DNA of 64,000 bases from Bacteroidota bacterium (GTDB taxonomy: Bacteria; Bacteroidota; Bacteroidia; Chitinophagales; BACL12): assembly GCA_016718035.1 (NCBI GenBank), contig JADKEK010000005.1, positions 310,001 to 374,000 on the forward strand, in the 5' to 3' direction. The notes under the pieces were generated by a model. That model was not told where the DNA came from, searched no databases, and was given only the letters and a program-made list of their open reading frames with translations. The position numbers were made by a program, and so were the translations under genes. Numbering within the stretch: the stretch's first letter is position 1; every line of letters begins with the position of its first letter. Shown one piece after another: positions 18,872 through 28,683 of this stretch.

Positions 18872-18933
18872 TAATACTTACTCATTATTTTTATCGTGCT
18901 ATTTTGTAGTGTTGCATTTTGTATTTTCGCTGC

Positions 18934-19677
18934 ATGATGACAGAAGCAGCAACCGTTTTTGATAACATCGTTAAGCAACGACGCAGTATGCGTGTTTATG
19001 ATGCCAACAAACCATTTGATGGTGAAGCCGTACATCGCAGCTTGCAGCGTGCTATGTATGCGCCAAATAGCAGTAATATGCAGATGTGGGAATTTTATCG
19101 TGTTACTGACCCGGAAAAAATAAAACAACTTGCTAAATATGCCATGAATCAAAGTGCTGCACGAACTGCACGCGAACTGGTATTGTTTGTTGTTCCTAAA
19201 GCGAAATGGAAACAACGCGCCAAAGCCAATTTCGAATTTCATCATGCGCGTTATGGCAATAAACCGCTTCACGAGTTATCTAAACGGGAGCAACGCAAAT
19301 TAAAATATTTTACGCGTTTAATGCCTATGTATTATTTCCAGGATTGGCTGGGAATTTGGGGATTGATAAGAAAATTAATTGTCACCATTTCGTCGTTATG
19401 GCGACCGGTAGTTTGGCAGGTAACAAAAAATGATTTGCGTGTAGTTTGTCATAAATCTGCTGCTTTAGCTGCTCAAACATTTATGTTGAGTATGAAAGCG
19501 GAGGGATATGACACCTGTCCCATGGAAGGTTTTGATTCTATGCGTGTAAAACGCTATTTAAATTTTCCTTCCAGTTATGAAATTAATATGATGATTAGTT
19601 GCGGTCCCGGCACTGCGGAAGGTATTTATCACGACCAATTCAGAGTAGATGAAAAAGAAATAATTTTTACCGTTTAA
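18934..19677 (+). CDS. Nitroreductase-family protein
   Basis: About 247 residues. The N-terminus shows the FMN-binding signature of the family (NIVKQRRSMRVYD, then APNSSNMQMWEFYRV), and the C-terminal half contains AAQTFMLSMKAEGYDTCPMEG and a late Gly-rich motif. A ~60-residue basic insertion (KRAKANFEFHHARYGNKPL onward) separates the two halves, making it longer than compact nitroreductases. It would be an NAD(P)H-dependent flavoprotein; the substrate is unknown. Two adjacent ATGs (18934, 18937) are possible. The upstream extension to 18919 is not needed. Confidence 0.85.
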   Translation: MMTEAATVFDNIVKQRRSMRVYDANKPFDGEAVHRSLQRAMYAPNSSNMQMWEFYRVTDPEKIKQLAKYAMNQSAARTARELVLFVVPKAKWKQRAKANFEFHHARYGNKPLHELSKREQRKLKYFTRLMPMYYFQDWLGIWGLIRKLIVTISSLWRPVVWQVTKNDLRVVCHKSAALAAQTFMLSMKAEGYDTCPMEGFDSMRVKRYLNFPSSYEINMMISCGPGTAEGIYHDQFRVDEKEIIFTV

Positions 19678-19833
19678 GGGAGATGTAATTAATTCAACAA
19701 AATTTAGTGTGTAATTTTTTTCATCTTTCTGGAAATGTCTGCGCTACAAAATCTCTAATTCTGCAACATCATTCCAGGACGCTGTCCGACGCAATCCATA
19801 TACAAAAAACACCAAATTTGAATTTACCCGACA

Positions 19834-19867
19834 TAAAAAAAGCGGATAGTCATTCAACCATCCGCTT
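19834..19867 (-). terminator. Rho-independent terminator of the PorP/SprF gene
   Basis: The arms AAGCGGAT (19840-19847) and ATCCGCTT (19860-19867) are perfect complements around a 12-base loop. On the minus strand the stem is followed by a run of T (19834-19840). It lies 20 bases beyond the stop at 19887. Confidence 0.8.
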
Positions 19868-19886
19868 AAATAGTATTTATAATATT

Positions 19887-20924
19887 TTAGAATCGAGGGC
19901 AGTCAATTGGTTTTTGTTTAGGATTTACATCTAAACATCCCCAATACACTAAAGAAAATTCAATACCACCACGATAATTTGTAACTGCAGATAATCCTGA
20001 AATATTTACATCATAACTCAACCCAAAGTTGATGTTATTGTAATCAAGTCCAAGATTAATGATAATAGCATCTGCAACATCAATATCGTCTGTTGAGCGG
20101 TAATGTGCACCAACGTATGCCATAGAAACACCTTTTTCAAGTTGGAATCCAACATCTGCACCCGTGTTCATTTGTACGTTTGAACCTTGTGTTTGTTGCA
20201 TGAATAAATAGGAAGGTATTAACACAGTGTTTTTACCAATTCCAATTTTGAATGAACCATAACCTAAATAATGTGCATTGATTTTGTTATCGTTGGCATT
20301 ATAAAATGATTCAGTTGGTTCACTTAAATGGAAATAAGCACCGCCAATTTGCATGGCGAATTTATTCGAGAAACGACTTCTCCAGTTAGCACCGGCATTA
20401 ATATCTAAATAAGAAAAATTGTCATCTCCATATTCTCCACTTGGTAATGTTGGATCAACTCCGTTATTCCCAATTTGTGATTCAAAAATTAATTTGCCAT
20501 AATCTACGCGTTTTTGCACTAAACCCAATTGGCCACCAACTGATAAATAATGGTTTTCATCACCTAATTTTTGGTGATAAGCAAATGAACCCATGATGGT
20601 CATATTGGTTAAAGCACCGTCTCCGGAAATATCGTTGTAAATCATTGCTCCAACTCCTACAATATTGCCATCCAATTTATTTCTCCATAAACCGGCATCA
20701 AAAGAACCGGCAAAAGTTTGATATGAAGCCGGACCAACAGCACTTGCCCATTGGTTACGGTAATTGAGCACGCCTCGGTAAGTACAAGGTGTTAACCCCG
20801 TAAGCGCCGGATTGAGCGTGAGTGGTGACTGAGAATATTGCGAAAAGTGAATATCCTGAGCGGAGGAGCTTATTGCGATTAGTGCGCAAAAAAGGCTTAA
20901 GACTATTCTATTCATACTGTTCAT
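19887..20924 (-). CDS. PorP/SprF-family type IX secretion membrane protein
   Basis: 345 residues. A signal peptide (IVLSLFCALIAISSSAQ) is followed by the family hallmark QDIHFSQYSQSPLTLNPALT-G and RGVLNYRNQW. The rest is outer-membrane beta-barrel-like, with alternating aromatic strands (YLSVGGQLGLVQKRVDYGKL, FQLEKGVSMAYVGAHYRST). PorP/SprF proteins are inner parts of, or partners to, the T9SS/gliding apparatus, and many paralogs accompany individual type B substrates. The gene has its own promoter and terminator, so it is a separate unit although it follows the sulfatase block on the same strand. Confidence 0.9.
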   Translation of the reverse strand: MNSMNRIVLSLFCALIAISSSAQDIHFSQYSQSPLTLNPALTGLTPCTYRGVLNYRNQWASAVGPASYQTFAGSFDAGLWRNKLDGNIVGVGAMIYNDISGDGALTNMTIMGSFAYHQKLGDENHYLSVGGQLGLVQKRVDYGKLIFESQIGNNGVDPTLPSGEYGDDNFSYLDINAGANWRSRFSNKFAMQIGGAYFHLSEPTESFYNANDNKINAHYLGYGSFKIGIGKNTVLIPSYLFMQQTQGSNVQMNTGADVGFQLEKGVSMAYVGAHYRSTDDIDVADAIIINLGLDYNNINFGLSYDVNISGLSAVTNYRGGIEFSLVYWGCLDVNPKQKPIDCPRF

Positions 20925-20939
20925 CGTGGATTATCCTTC

Positions 20940-20971
20940 CAAAGTTAATAAAATCCTGTATTCCACACAAA
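20940..20971 (-). promoter_or_regulatory. Bacteroidota promoter of the PorP/SprF gene
   Basis: On the minus strand TTTG (20971-20968), a 20-base spacer and TAACTTTG (20947-20940) match the -33/-7 consensus TTTG-N19-21-TAnnTTTG. The ATG at 20924 is 15 bases further on. Confidence 0.65.
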
Positions 20972-21084
20972 ATTAACAAGAGTATTTGTCATATTGGGGT
21001 AAAGCTTTGCAGGAGCAACTAGGGTAGAAGTGCCCAAAAAGTGGGCTAAACCCTTTAAATACAACGACTTATACACCAAAATCC

Positions 21085-23613
21085 TTACCTAACCACTATG
21101 AAAGGTGTCGTAGAATTTACTTCTGCGGTCTGCAAATTTAACAGATACATGCCCTGTTTGAAGTCCGAAATGTCAATTTTACAGGTAAAACCATAGTTAC
21201 CATTCAGGTAGCGGTTGGCCAAAATTTCCTGACCGGCTAAATCATATATTGTTACAGAGGCAAATTCTGTAACCATTGGAAATAATACATTGATATTACT
21301 ATTCGCAGGATTTGGGAAAACTTGCACCAAATCTTCGGGCAGCGTAATATTTGTGTCTAAAGTAATATTTTGGGTAAATGAAGTTACACAACTATCGTTA
21401 CCATAAGTGGCATAATTGGTAATTAAATATGTGCCTGGTGTTGCGTAAGTATAAGGTGCCGGAATTGTTTCTTCAATAATAACACCATCACCAAAATCCC
21501 ACCAGGTATCGAGATAAGTTCCGGTAATAGCATAATCTAATATCTGAACAGTAAGACCGGATAAATTAATTACATTAAAAGTAGCATTTGGAATATTAGC
21601 ACCATTTAAAAAATAATATTGTAAATCAAACCCTGCAACAATATCATTGTCGGGATTTAACATTTCGATATAAAATACAATACGTTCATTAGCTGCATAT
21701 TCAGCATCGCTTAATAATTGTAAATCAAATGATATCGTTTCACCGTACATCACATCGTCTGTAATATTATTTGACCATTTATAAATATAATCTGCAGGTG
21801 GAGAGATTATTAATCCTGTTGTATCATAAATCGTAAACGTTAATAATAAAGTATCATCATGCGCAGCAAAACAATCAGGTGAAACAGAGTTCATAACCAA
21901 CTTAAATGTTCTATCCATATAAAGTGCTGAATCGGGCATCCACTGATTGAGATAATGCACAAGCGGAATATAGTCAGGGTTGCTGATTAAATTATTCCAT
22001 TCATAAGGATCTGTTTCTCTGTTAACACCAATTTCATATAATTCTTCTTCAAAAGAAACATTAGTAGAATCGCAATAGCTAACACCAAAGGCGCCATCAT
22101 TATTTTGGCGATAACGGATATAATGCCATCTATCGTTGCGCACCGAATGATGCGGATAACAAGAACCATTACCTATATTTTTTTTGTAAGTAGTTAAGGC
22201 GGGATATTCAAATTGTAATTCCGGTCCATCTAATAAATCAATTAAACTTAACCCATCTAAATAATCACTGCCATCAGGTTTTGTGGGATATTGCACATCA
22301 GCTAAATCACAAACCGTTGGAAAAATATCAACTAGTGTTACTGTTTGGCGCACTACTCTGTTGCCCGGTTTAGACGGGTCGGCAATTAATAGCGGCACGC
22401 GGGTATCAGGCTCCCATAATGTCCATTTTGTCCAATGTCTTTTTTCGCCTAAGGAATATCCATTATCACTCAGTAAAACAATTATCGTATTTTCTTTTAT
22501 TTCAGGATGTGCATTTAACGCATCCATTACACGACCAATTTGTGCATCTATATATTGCACTGCAGCAATATAATTCATCTGGTAATTTGCTTTTGCTGTT
22601 TCAAACAAAATAGCTTCGCGGTCAGCATCGGTTAATAAATCGTCAATTACCGGTAATGTTGTAAGTCCATCAATCCAGGATTCAATTTGATCGTATACAC
22701 CACCATTATCGGCCATTTTGCTCGCAATTCCTCCATCCAGTAAAGTGTAATAATCGTTATACATCGGCTCAGGTTGCGGAGGCATAACAATACCATTATA
22801 TGGAAAAGTATTTACCGGATAATTATAAGGAATATCGAAAGGTTCTGCATAAATATCATTAACATAATCAGAAGGAAAATATTTTTGTGGAATATATCTT
22901 TCGGAATGTGGTCGATATAATCCTAGTCCTAAAAAAAACGGATTACCACAAGTATTGGCTGTGCCATCGGCAATAGATTCAATAAATGCTATTGCGGAAT
23001 CAGCAGCTTTGTAATCTTCAAGTATAGTTTCTAACGAATCGGGAATCATTCCCCAATCGAAATAATTGCCAAAAGCATAAGACGATAACATTTCTAATGT
23101 ACTGTCTTCATCTTCAAAAAACACCATGTTATTCCATGATAATTTCTTTTCACATAAAGCTACACTGTCAGGTTTATCAAAATCGTTGCTGCTGGGGTTG
23201 TGAAATAGTTTGTTAATACCGTAAGTAAAGTATCCACCTGAGTCTTTTAAAATTTCAGGAAGTGAATAAACTAACTCATTGTTTTTTTCAGCTGTAAAAT
23301 TCTCTCTGAATTTATTTACATAATCATCGTTGTTATACACTTGTGTATAGGCTAAGTCTTTCCCGCTAAAAAAACTAGTTCGAGATGGAGCGCAACCAGC
23401 GGCATTGCTGTAACTATTTAAAAATAGTGTTCCTTGTTCGGCAATAGCTTTAATATTAGGTGTGGTAAGTTGTGGTTGGTCGGTATATCCATCTATGTAA
23501 TCGTTAAGGTCGTCGATTACTATAAAAATAAAATTAGGTTTATCACCAGCCTGTGCAGCTAATTTTGCTGCAGAACAAAAAAATAAAACAATCAGGACAA
23601 AGGTGTTTCGCAT
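21085..23613 (-). CDS. T9SS-exported sulfatase, fifth gene of the tandem block
   Basis: 842 residues: signal peptide (LIVLFFCSAAKLAAQ), S1-type sulfatase domain (~24-560), Ig-like region (~570-680), PKD-like domain (WWDFGDG near 705) and a T9SS type A tail (VFPNPANSNINVLF to the end). Active-site residues: metal Asp34/Asp35, formylglycine Cys74 in CAPSR, Lys135 and His138 (NKLFH), His236 (RPH), metal Asp383/Asn384 (SDNGYS), Lys396. The set and spacing match iduronate-2-sulfatase-like enzymes; it should hydrolyse sulfate esters of a polysaccharide, substrate unknown. Cys74 needs oxidation by a maturase encoded elsewhere. It starts 2 bases after the preceding sulfatase. Confidence 0.92.
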   Translation of the reverse strand: MRNTFVLIVLFFCSAAKLAAQAGDKPNFIFIVIDDLNDYIDGYTDQPQLTTPNIKAIAEQGTLFLNSYSNAAGCAPSRTSFFSGKDLAYTQVYNNDDYVNKFRENFTAEKNNELVYSLPEILKDSGGYFTYGINKLFHNPSSNDFDKPDSVALCEKKLSWNNMVFFEDEDSTLEMLSSYAFGNYFDWGMIPDSLETILEDYKAADSAIAFIESIADGTANTCGNPFFLGLGLYRPHSERYIPQKYFPSDYVNDIYAEPFDIPYNYPVNTFPYNGIVMPPQPEPMYNDYYTLLDGGIASKMADNGGVYDQIESWIDGLTTLPVIDDLLTDADREAILFETAKANYQMNYIAAVQYIDAQIGRVMDALNAHPEIKENTIIVLLSDNGYSLGEKRHWTKWTLWEPDTRVPLLIADPSKPGNRVVRQTVTLVDIFPTVCDLADVQYPTKPDGSDYLDGLSLIDLLDGPELQFEYPALTTYKKNIGNGSCYPHHSVRNDRWHYIRYRQNNDGAFGVSYCDSTNVSFEEELYEIGVNRETDPYEWNNLISNPDYIPLVHYLNQWMPDSALYMDRTFKLVMNSVSPDCFAAHDDTLLLTFTIYDTTGLIISPPADYIYKWSNNITDDVMYGETISFDLQLLSDAEYAANERIVFYIEMLNPDNDIVAGFDLQYYFLNGANIPNATFNVINLSGLTVQILDYAITGTYLDTWWDFGDGVIIEETIPAPYTYATPGTYLITNYATYGNDSCVTSFTQNITLDTNITLPEDLVQVFPNPANSNINVLFPMVTEFASVTIYDLAGQEILANRYLNGNYGFTCKIDISDFKQGMYLLNLQTAEVNSTTPFIVVR

Positions 23614-23615
23614 GT

Positions 23616-26138
23616 TTAGTTGTGTTGTGCTACCACAAAAATACCTGTTTCCTGAAAATCTTCCTGTTTTAACACCAGGAAATATACACCGGAAGGTAAA
23701 AACTGAGTAGAAATTTGCATAAAAGGATAGTCTGCTGCTGTTGTTGTTTTTTGATAGACTAAATTGCCCAAAGCATCTGTAATAAATACAACGCCAGCAG
23801 TATCGTAAACATTTGTAAATATGCTAATCAAATCGCTAGCGGGGTTTGGGTAGATGATTATATTTCCCTTACCTTCAAATTGTTCAACTCCGGAAATGAT
23901 TGATCGACTGAAGCTAATTAAACATTCAGCCTCATTTCCATATTGTGCATAACAGGTTATATTAAATGCACCTGAGCTGTCATAGGTATAAATGCCTGGA
24001 TTTAAAGTATGTAAAATTGTTCCATCACCCATATCCCACCAAATATCGGAATACACGCCACTTATTGAAAAATCCAAAATTTGAATCGAATAATCATCAA
24101 TTTGCACAGTATTAAAACTTATTGTCGGTTGCGTTAATGTATTTATCTGTATTGTTCTAGTATCTAAGGCGTAAATGATATTATTTATTGTGTCTACCAT
24201 TTTAGCATAAATTAGCATTTCTGAATTGGCATTAAATGTTGCAGCATCGATTACATTGAACGGAAACAAAATATTATTTCCAGTAAATGTTTCATCAGAA
24301 AGATTAACTGACCAAACATAATTAAATCCGGGAGGCGGTGAAATACTATTACCAATGGTGTCAAATAAATCGAAATGCAATAAAATACTATCCTCATAAC
24401 CATATAAACATGGGTCGCTAATATCGCTAATGCGCAATGCATAAGTTGCATCAAGATACAATGGGCCATCTGGCAGCCATTGTTGTAAATATTCCACTAC
24501 ATCGGCATAATCATCGTTTGTTATTAAATTATTCCACTCGTATGGATCCACTTCGCGGTACTTGCCAATTTCATATAATTCTTCTTCAAAATAAGAAGAG
24601 TCTGCATCACATTCATCATAAGGGTCGCCGCCATCAGATGCATAACGGATGTATTTAAATTTTTCGGACCTGACAGCTAATTGTGGAAAACAAGAACCTT
24701 CTTTATTGTCTTCAGATTCAAAACTAATCAACACAGGTCGTTCCCAGTTGTTATCCGGATTGTCTAAAATGGGCACTATACTTTTGCCATCTAAATAATT
24801 ACTACCATCTTCGAATGTTGGCAAAGGTGTTCCTGTTAATTCGCAAATGGTTGGATATAAATCCAATAAACTTACTGTCTGATCACAAATATTATTACTA
24901 CCACGTTTTGGGTCGTAAATAATAAACGGCACTCTTACATCAGGTTCCCATAGGCTGCGTTTAAACCAATGGTGTTTTTCACCAAAAGAAAATCCATTAT
25001 CACCTGCAAAAATAATGATGGTATTTGCCATGAGTTCAGGCTCCGAATTTAAATACTCCAACAACCTGCCAACCTGTGCATCTATAAATTGAATGCCCGC
25101 CATATATGCCATAATTGCATTAGCTCTAGTGCTTTCATATAATATTTCTGCTCTTGCAGAATCGCTCAAACCCGGATCAATTACCGGCATAGGATCCAAC
25201 GTGTCGCAAAATAGTTGCAGACTGGCTTCTATATCAGCCTGCCCTTCAGAAATAACCTTGCCAAGTGGCCCCAGGTTATTATAATCGTTCCATCTAATTT
25301 CCGGTTGTGGTGGCATAATAATGCCGTTGGTTGGAAAAGTATCAGCAGGATAATTGTATGGAATATTAAACGTATCTGCATAAAAATCTTTGATATAATC
25401 TGCAGGAAAATATTTTTCGGGTACATATAAATCCAGGTGAGGCAAATCAAAACCAATCGACATAAAAAATGCGCTATCACATAAGGCTAAATCTCCATCC
25501 ACAATATCTTTAAAAATTTTGATAGCGGTGTCCACAGCTCTGAAATCTTTTAAATCTTCTTCCAAACTATCGGGTAAAATTCCCCAGTTCATTTCTTGTA
25601 ATCCGCTGTTATAGATTTCCATTTCGGTTAGCAACCATGCAAAATCGTTGAACGAAGTTGCTCTACTCCACGATAATGTTTTTAAGCAAGGATCGGAAAT
25701 GACATTGTCAAAATCTTTATTAAATGCATCGTGAAATACTTTATTTACACTTATCGTATAATACCCGCCGGCATCTTTTAAATGTTCGGGTAATGTAATT
25801 ACTTCTTCATTATTATTTGCTTCGGTAAAATTATCTCTGAATTCATCCAAATAATTGTTATTATCATAAACTTGGGTATATAATAAATCTTTACCGCTTA
25901 AAAAACTTGTTCTTGAAGGCCCGCAAACGGGTGCATTACAAAACGCATTGGTAAATAAATATCCGTTGTCGGCAATACTTTTAATGTTTGGTGTTTGAAT
26001 TTGAGGATGCCCTTCAAATCCTTCAATGTAATCGTTTAGATCATCTACAACTATAAAAAGTATGTTTGGCTTGGCGACATCTTGTGCCTGAAGCGCTGCC
26101 TGCAGTAGAGTGAAAAGAATTAAGATTGTTTTTTTCAT
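23616..26138 (-). CDS. T9SS-exported sulfatase, fourth gene of the tandem block
   Basis: 840 residues from the ATG at 26138, which gives a standard signal peptide (KKTILILFTLLQAALQAQ); a TTG at 26150 is possible. The domain order is as in the neighbouring copies: sulfatase, Ig-like, PKD-like (WWDMGDG), T9SS tail (IYPNPASDLISIFTN). Active-site residues: Asp32/Asp33, Cys72 in CGPSR, Lys133/His136 (NKVFH), His234 in DLPH, Asp380/Asn381 (GDNGFS), Lys393. Relative to other copies, the residue two before His234 is Leu rather than a basic residue and its neighbour is Asp (DLPH against RKPH/KKPH/HKPH). That may alter substrate contacts. It is 26 bases after the previous stop. Confidence 0.92.
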   Translation of the reverse strand: MKKTILILFTLLQAALQAQDVAKPNILFIVVDDLNDYIEGFEGHPQIQTPNIKSIADNGYLFTNAFCNAPVCGPSRTSFLSGKDLLYTQVYDNNNYLDEFRDNFTEANNNEEVITLPEHLKDAGGYYTISVNKVFHDAFNKDFDNVISDPCLKTLSWSRATSFNDFAWLLTEMEIYNSGLQEMNWGILPDSLEEDLKDFRAVDTAIKIFKDIVDGDLALCDSAFFMSIGFDLPHLDLYVPEKYFPADYIKDFYADTFNIPYNYPADTFPTNGIIMPPQPEIRWNDYNNLGPLGKVISEGQADIEASLQLFCDTLDPMPVIDPGLSDSARAEILYESTRANAIMAYMAGIQFIDAQVGRLLEYLNSEPELMANTIIIFAGDNGFSFGEKHHWFKRSLWEPDVRVPFIIYDPKRGSNNICDQTVSLLDLYPTICELTGTPLPTFEDGSNYLDGKSIVPILDNPDNNWERPVLISFESEDNKEGSCFPQLAVRSEKFKYIRYASDGGDPYDECDADSSYFEEELYEIGKYREVDPYEWNNLITNDDYADVVEYLQQWLPDGPLYLDATYALRISDISDPCLYGYEDSILLHFDLFDTIGNSISPPPGFNYVWSVNLSDETFTGNNILFPFNVIDAATFNANSEMLIYAKMVDTINNIIYALDTRTIQINTLTQPTISFNTVQIDDYSIQILDFSISGVYSDIWWDMGDGTILHTLNPGIYTYDSSGAFNITCYAQYGNEAECLISFSRSIISGVEQFEGKGNIIIYPNPASDLISIFTNVYDTAGVVFITDALGNLVYQKTTTAADYPFMQISTQFLPSGVYFLVLKQEDFQETGIFVVAQHN

Positions 26139-26164
26139 GAGTGTTTGCAAATTGTAATTTACAA

Positions 26165-28681
26165 CTAATTTTTTATAAAAGTTGCACTGTAGTTTGTTTT
26201 CGGTGTAAAAATTTTAATAAAGTAGCATCCCTGAGGTAAATCGTTTGTATTTATTACAAAGTTATTGATTTGTGCTCCTAAAGCATATTCTTTTACTAGT
26301 GAACCTCCGCTGGTATAAATAAAAATACTACCACCCGTAGTATTGTCCGGAACTGAAATTGTTAGTTGAGCATCAGTGGGATTTGGTGCTATGACTAACG
26401 GGGAATTTTTTTCGAATGTAACTACATCGGTAATAAAGGTTTTTTCAATTATGTTTTCACAACTTACATTATTGCCATATTCTACTATACATTTAATGGT
26501 ATATGGACCTTCTTCCTCAAAAATAACCGGACCGGGTATGGTATTCATAAATGTGGGTCCAAAACCAAAATCCCACCAATAATTATTATAATCACCTGTA
26601 ATAGTAAAATCCTCCACCTTTACAGTTTGAAATCCCCAACTTTTAAGGTTGAAATTTACTACAGGCATATTGCCTGAATTAATATGGACATGCTTCAAGG
26701 CTAAACCTACAATTGTTTGTTGCAAAGTATCTACCATTTCAACAAAAACTAACATTTCTTGTGCTGAAGTAAATAATGCTTCATCTATTAATGTTGTTGA
26801 AAAATCTGCCTCGCTTCCATATAAAGTATCGGTAGTCAAATTATTTGTCCATCGATATAGGAATGTGTCTGGTGGCGACACAGATAATCCGCTGGTATCG
26901 TAAATGCTAAAAGAAAAATGAAGTATTTCATCATTGTTTGCAAAACAATTAGGACTTACTTCATTAATTTCCAGTAAGTAAGTCTTTTGTAAATACAAAC
27001 TACTATCAGGTAGCCATTGTTGTAAATAATTTATTACCGGCTGATAATCTTCGTTGTCAATCAGATTATTCCATTCATGCGGATCTTGGATAAAATTATT
27101 CCCAATTTCGTATAATTCACTTTCGTGCCAAGCAGCTTCGGCATTACAAGGCAAAGTTAAATCTACCCCATTTGATGTGTAATATAAATAGTGAAAATTA
27201 TTGTTTCTAATACTGAATTGAGGAAAACACCCACATTGACTTAAATTTTGTTCTCTGTAAGTTGCGATTGATGGTTTTTCCATTTTAATATCAGGATTAT
27301 TTAAAAAAGGAAATAAGCTATGACCATCTAAATAGATGGCGCCGTCAGGCTGAACCGGTTTTTCTATGGATGCGATATCACAAATAGTTGGGAATACATC
27401 AAGCAAACTTACAGCACTAAAGACTTGTTGCTCTATCGGATTGCGAAAATCGGTTATAATAAATGGCACGCGTAAATCATTTTCCCACATTGTGCCTTTT
27501 TTCCAATGCTGTTTTTCACCTAAACTAAATCCGTTATCACTCACTAATACCACAACTGTGTTATGATAAATTTCCGGATATAAAGCAAGTGAATCTAATA
27601 AACGTTTAATTTGTGCATCAGCAAAGTTGCTGGCAGCTAAATAACCTAGTTGCGTATTAGCAAATAAACTTTTAGTTAAAATAGCCAATCGTTCTGCTTC
27701 ATTTAATCCATCTGCAAACTGCGGAATTGGGTCATAGTCCTCAATTTCTGTTGCGAAATGAAGTATAGAACTATCGTAATCAGCTATTACTTTTCCTAAC
27801 AAACCCAGATTGTTGTAATCGTTAAATATGGTATCCGGTTGAGGTGCCAATACTACACCATTGTAAGGGTAACTATTTTCAGGGGTATTATAGGGATAAT
27901 TGAAAGGTTGTGTATACAAATTAGTGATAAAGTCACTTGAAAAATATTTTTCTGGAACATACCATGGCGAATGCGGTTTGCGAATACCAACTGACATAAA
28001 AAAAGGATTGCCACATGTTGATACTTCGCCATTTACAACACCTTCAATAAATAGTAATGCAGAGTCAACAGCTCGATAATCATATAATAAGTGTTCAAAT
28101 GAGTCCGGTAAAATGGCAGTAGCCATATCGTGCATACCGATATTATGTGCATTGCCATAGTTTAAAATTAATGTATCTTCGTTTTCATAGAACCAACTAT
28201 ATTTATTCCACGATAATGATTTACTGCACGGATTGCTAGTTATGTTATCAAAGTCGGGTTCAGAATCAAAACAATGGTAAATCTTATTAATGCCATATGT
28301 GTAATAACCATTCGATTTTAAATAACCGGGAAGTGTAAAAAATACTTCATTGTGCAATCCCGGAGTAAAGTAATCGGTAAATGGTTTACAAGTGGGATTA
28401 TTGTAAATTTTTGTATAACTCACATCTTTTCCTGCAAGCATACTTGTTCTTGATGGTCCGCATTTTGGAGAAGAGGCATGAGCATTATAAAATGTAGTTC
28501 CCTGCGACATTAATTGCTGAATCCCCGGAAATTCGACGCCTGGCAAACCATTAATTGGCATGCCATAATCATTCATATCATCTATATATATCAAAATGAT
28601 ATTTGGAGTGGAGCCAGCCTGTCCGAAACCGGGCACTATCCAAAGCAAAACTAAATAAAGTAATAATTGTGTGTGTTTCAT
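26165..28681 (-). CDS. T9SS-exported sulfatase, third gene of the tandem block
   Basis: 838 residues from the ATG at 28681; a TTG at 28687 overlapping the previous stop is the alternative. Signal peptide (LLLYLVLLWIVPGFGQ), sulfatase domain, Ig-like region, PKD-like domain (WWDFGFG), T9SS tail (IAPNPTDAQLTISVP). Active-site residues: Asp34/Asp35 (IDDMND), Cys74 in CGPSR, Lys133/His136 (NKIYH, Tyr instead of Phe), His237 (RKPH), Asp382/Asn383 (SDNGFS), Lys395. All residues needed for catalysis are present. It is part of a tightly packed operon, so it is probably co-expressed with its paralogs. Confidence 0.92.
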   Translation of the reverse strand: MKHTQLLLYLVLLWIVPGFGQAGSTPNIILIYIDDMNDYGMPINGLPGVEFPGIQQLMSQGTTFYNAHASSPKCGPSRTSMLAGKDVSYTKIYNNPTCKPFTDYFTPGLHNEVFFTLPGYLKSNGYYTYGINKIYHCFDSEPDFDNITSNPCSKSLSWNKYSWFYENEDTLILNYGNAHNIGMHDMATAILPDSFEHLLYDYRAVDSALLFIEGVVNGEVSTCGNPFFMSVGIRKPHSPWYVPEKYFSSDFITNLYTQPFNYPYNTPENSYPYNGVVLAPQPDTIFNDYNNLGLLGKVIADYDSSILHFATEIEDYDPIPQFADGLNEAERLAILTKSLFANTQLGYLAASNFADAQIKRLLDSLALYPEIYHNTVVVLVSDNGFSLGEKQHWKKGTMWENDLRVPFIITDFRNPIEQQVFSAVSLLDVFPTICDIASIEKPVQPDGAIYLDGHSLFPFLNNPDIKMEKPSIATYREQNLSQCGCFPQFSIRNNNFHYLYYTSNGVDLTLPCNAEAAWHESELYEIGNNFIQDPHEWNNLIDNEDYQPVINYLQQWLPDSSLYLQKTYLLEINEVSPNCFANNDEILHFSFSIYDTSGLSVSPPDTFLYRWTNNLTTDTLYGSEADFSTTLIDEALFTSAQEMLVFVEMVDTLQQTIVGLALKHVHINSGNMPVVNFNLKSWGFQTVKVEDFTITGDYNNYWWDFGFGPTFMNTIPGPVIFEEEGPYTIKCIVEYGNNVSCENIIEKTFITDVVTFEKNSPLVIAPNPTDAQLTISVPDNTTGGSIFIYTSGGSLVKEYALGAQINNFVINTNDLPQGCYFIKIFTPKTNYSATFIKN

Positions 28682-28683
28682 GC

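Noticed and set aside
19707..19934. 75-codon ORF on the plus strand
   Set aside because: It runs across the terminator of the PorP/SprF gene and into that gene's 3' end, with no coding character.
21032..21045. GCCC-GGGC hairpin after the last sulfatase
   Set aside because: The stem is only 4 bp with no T-run, too weak to call a terminator.
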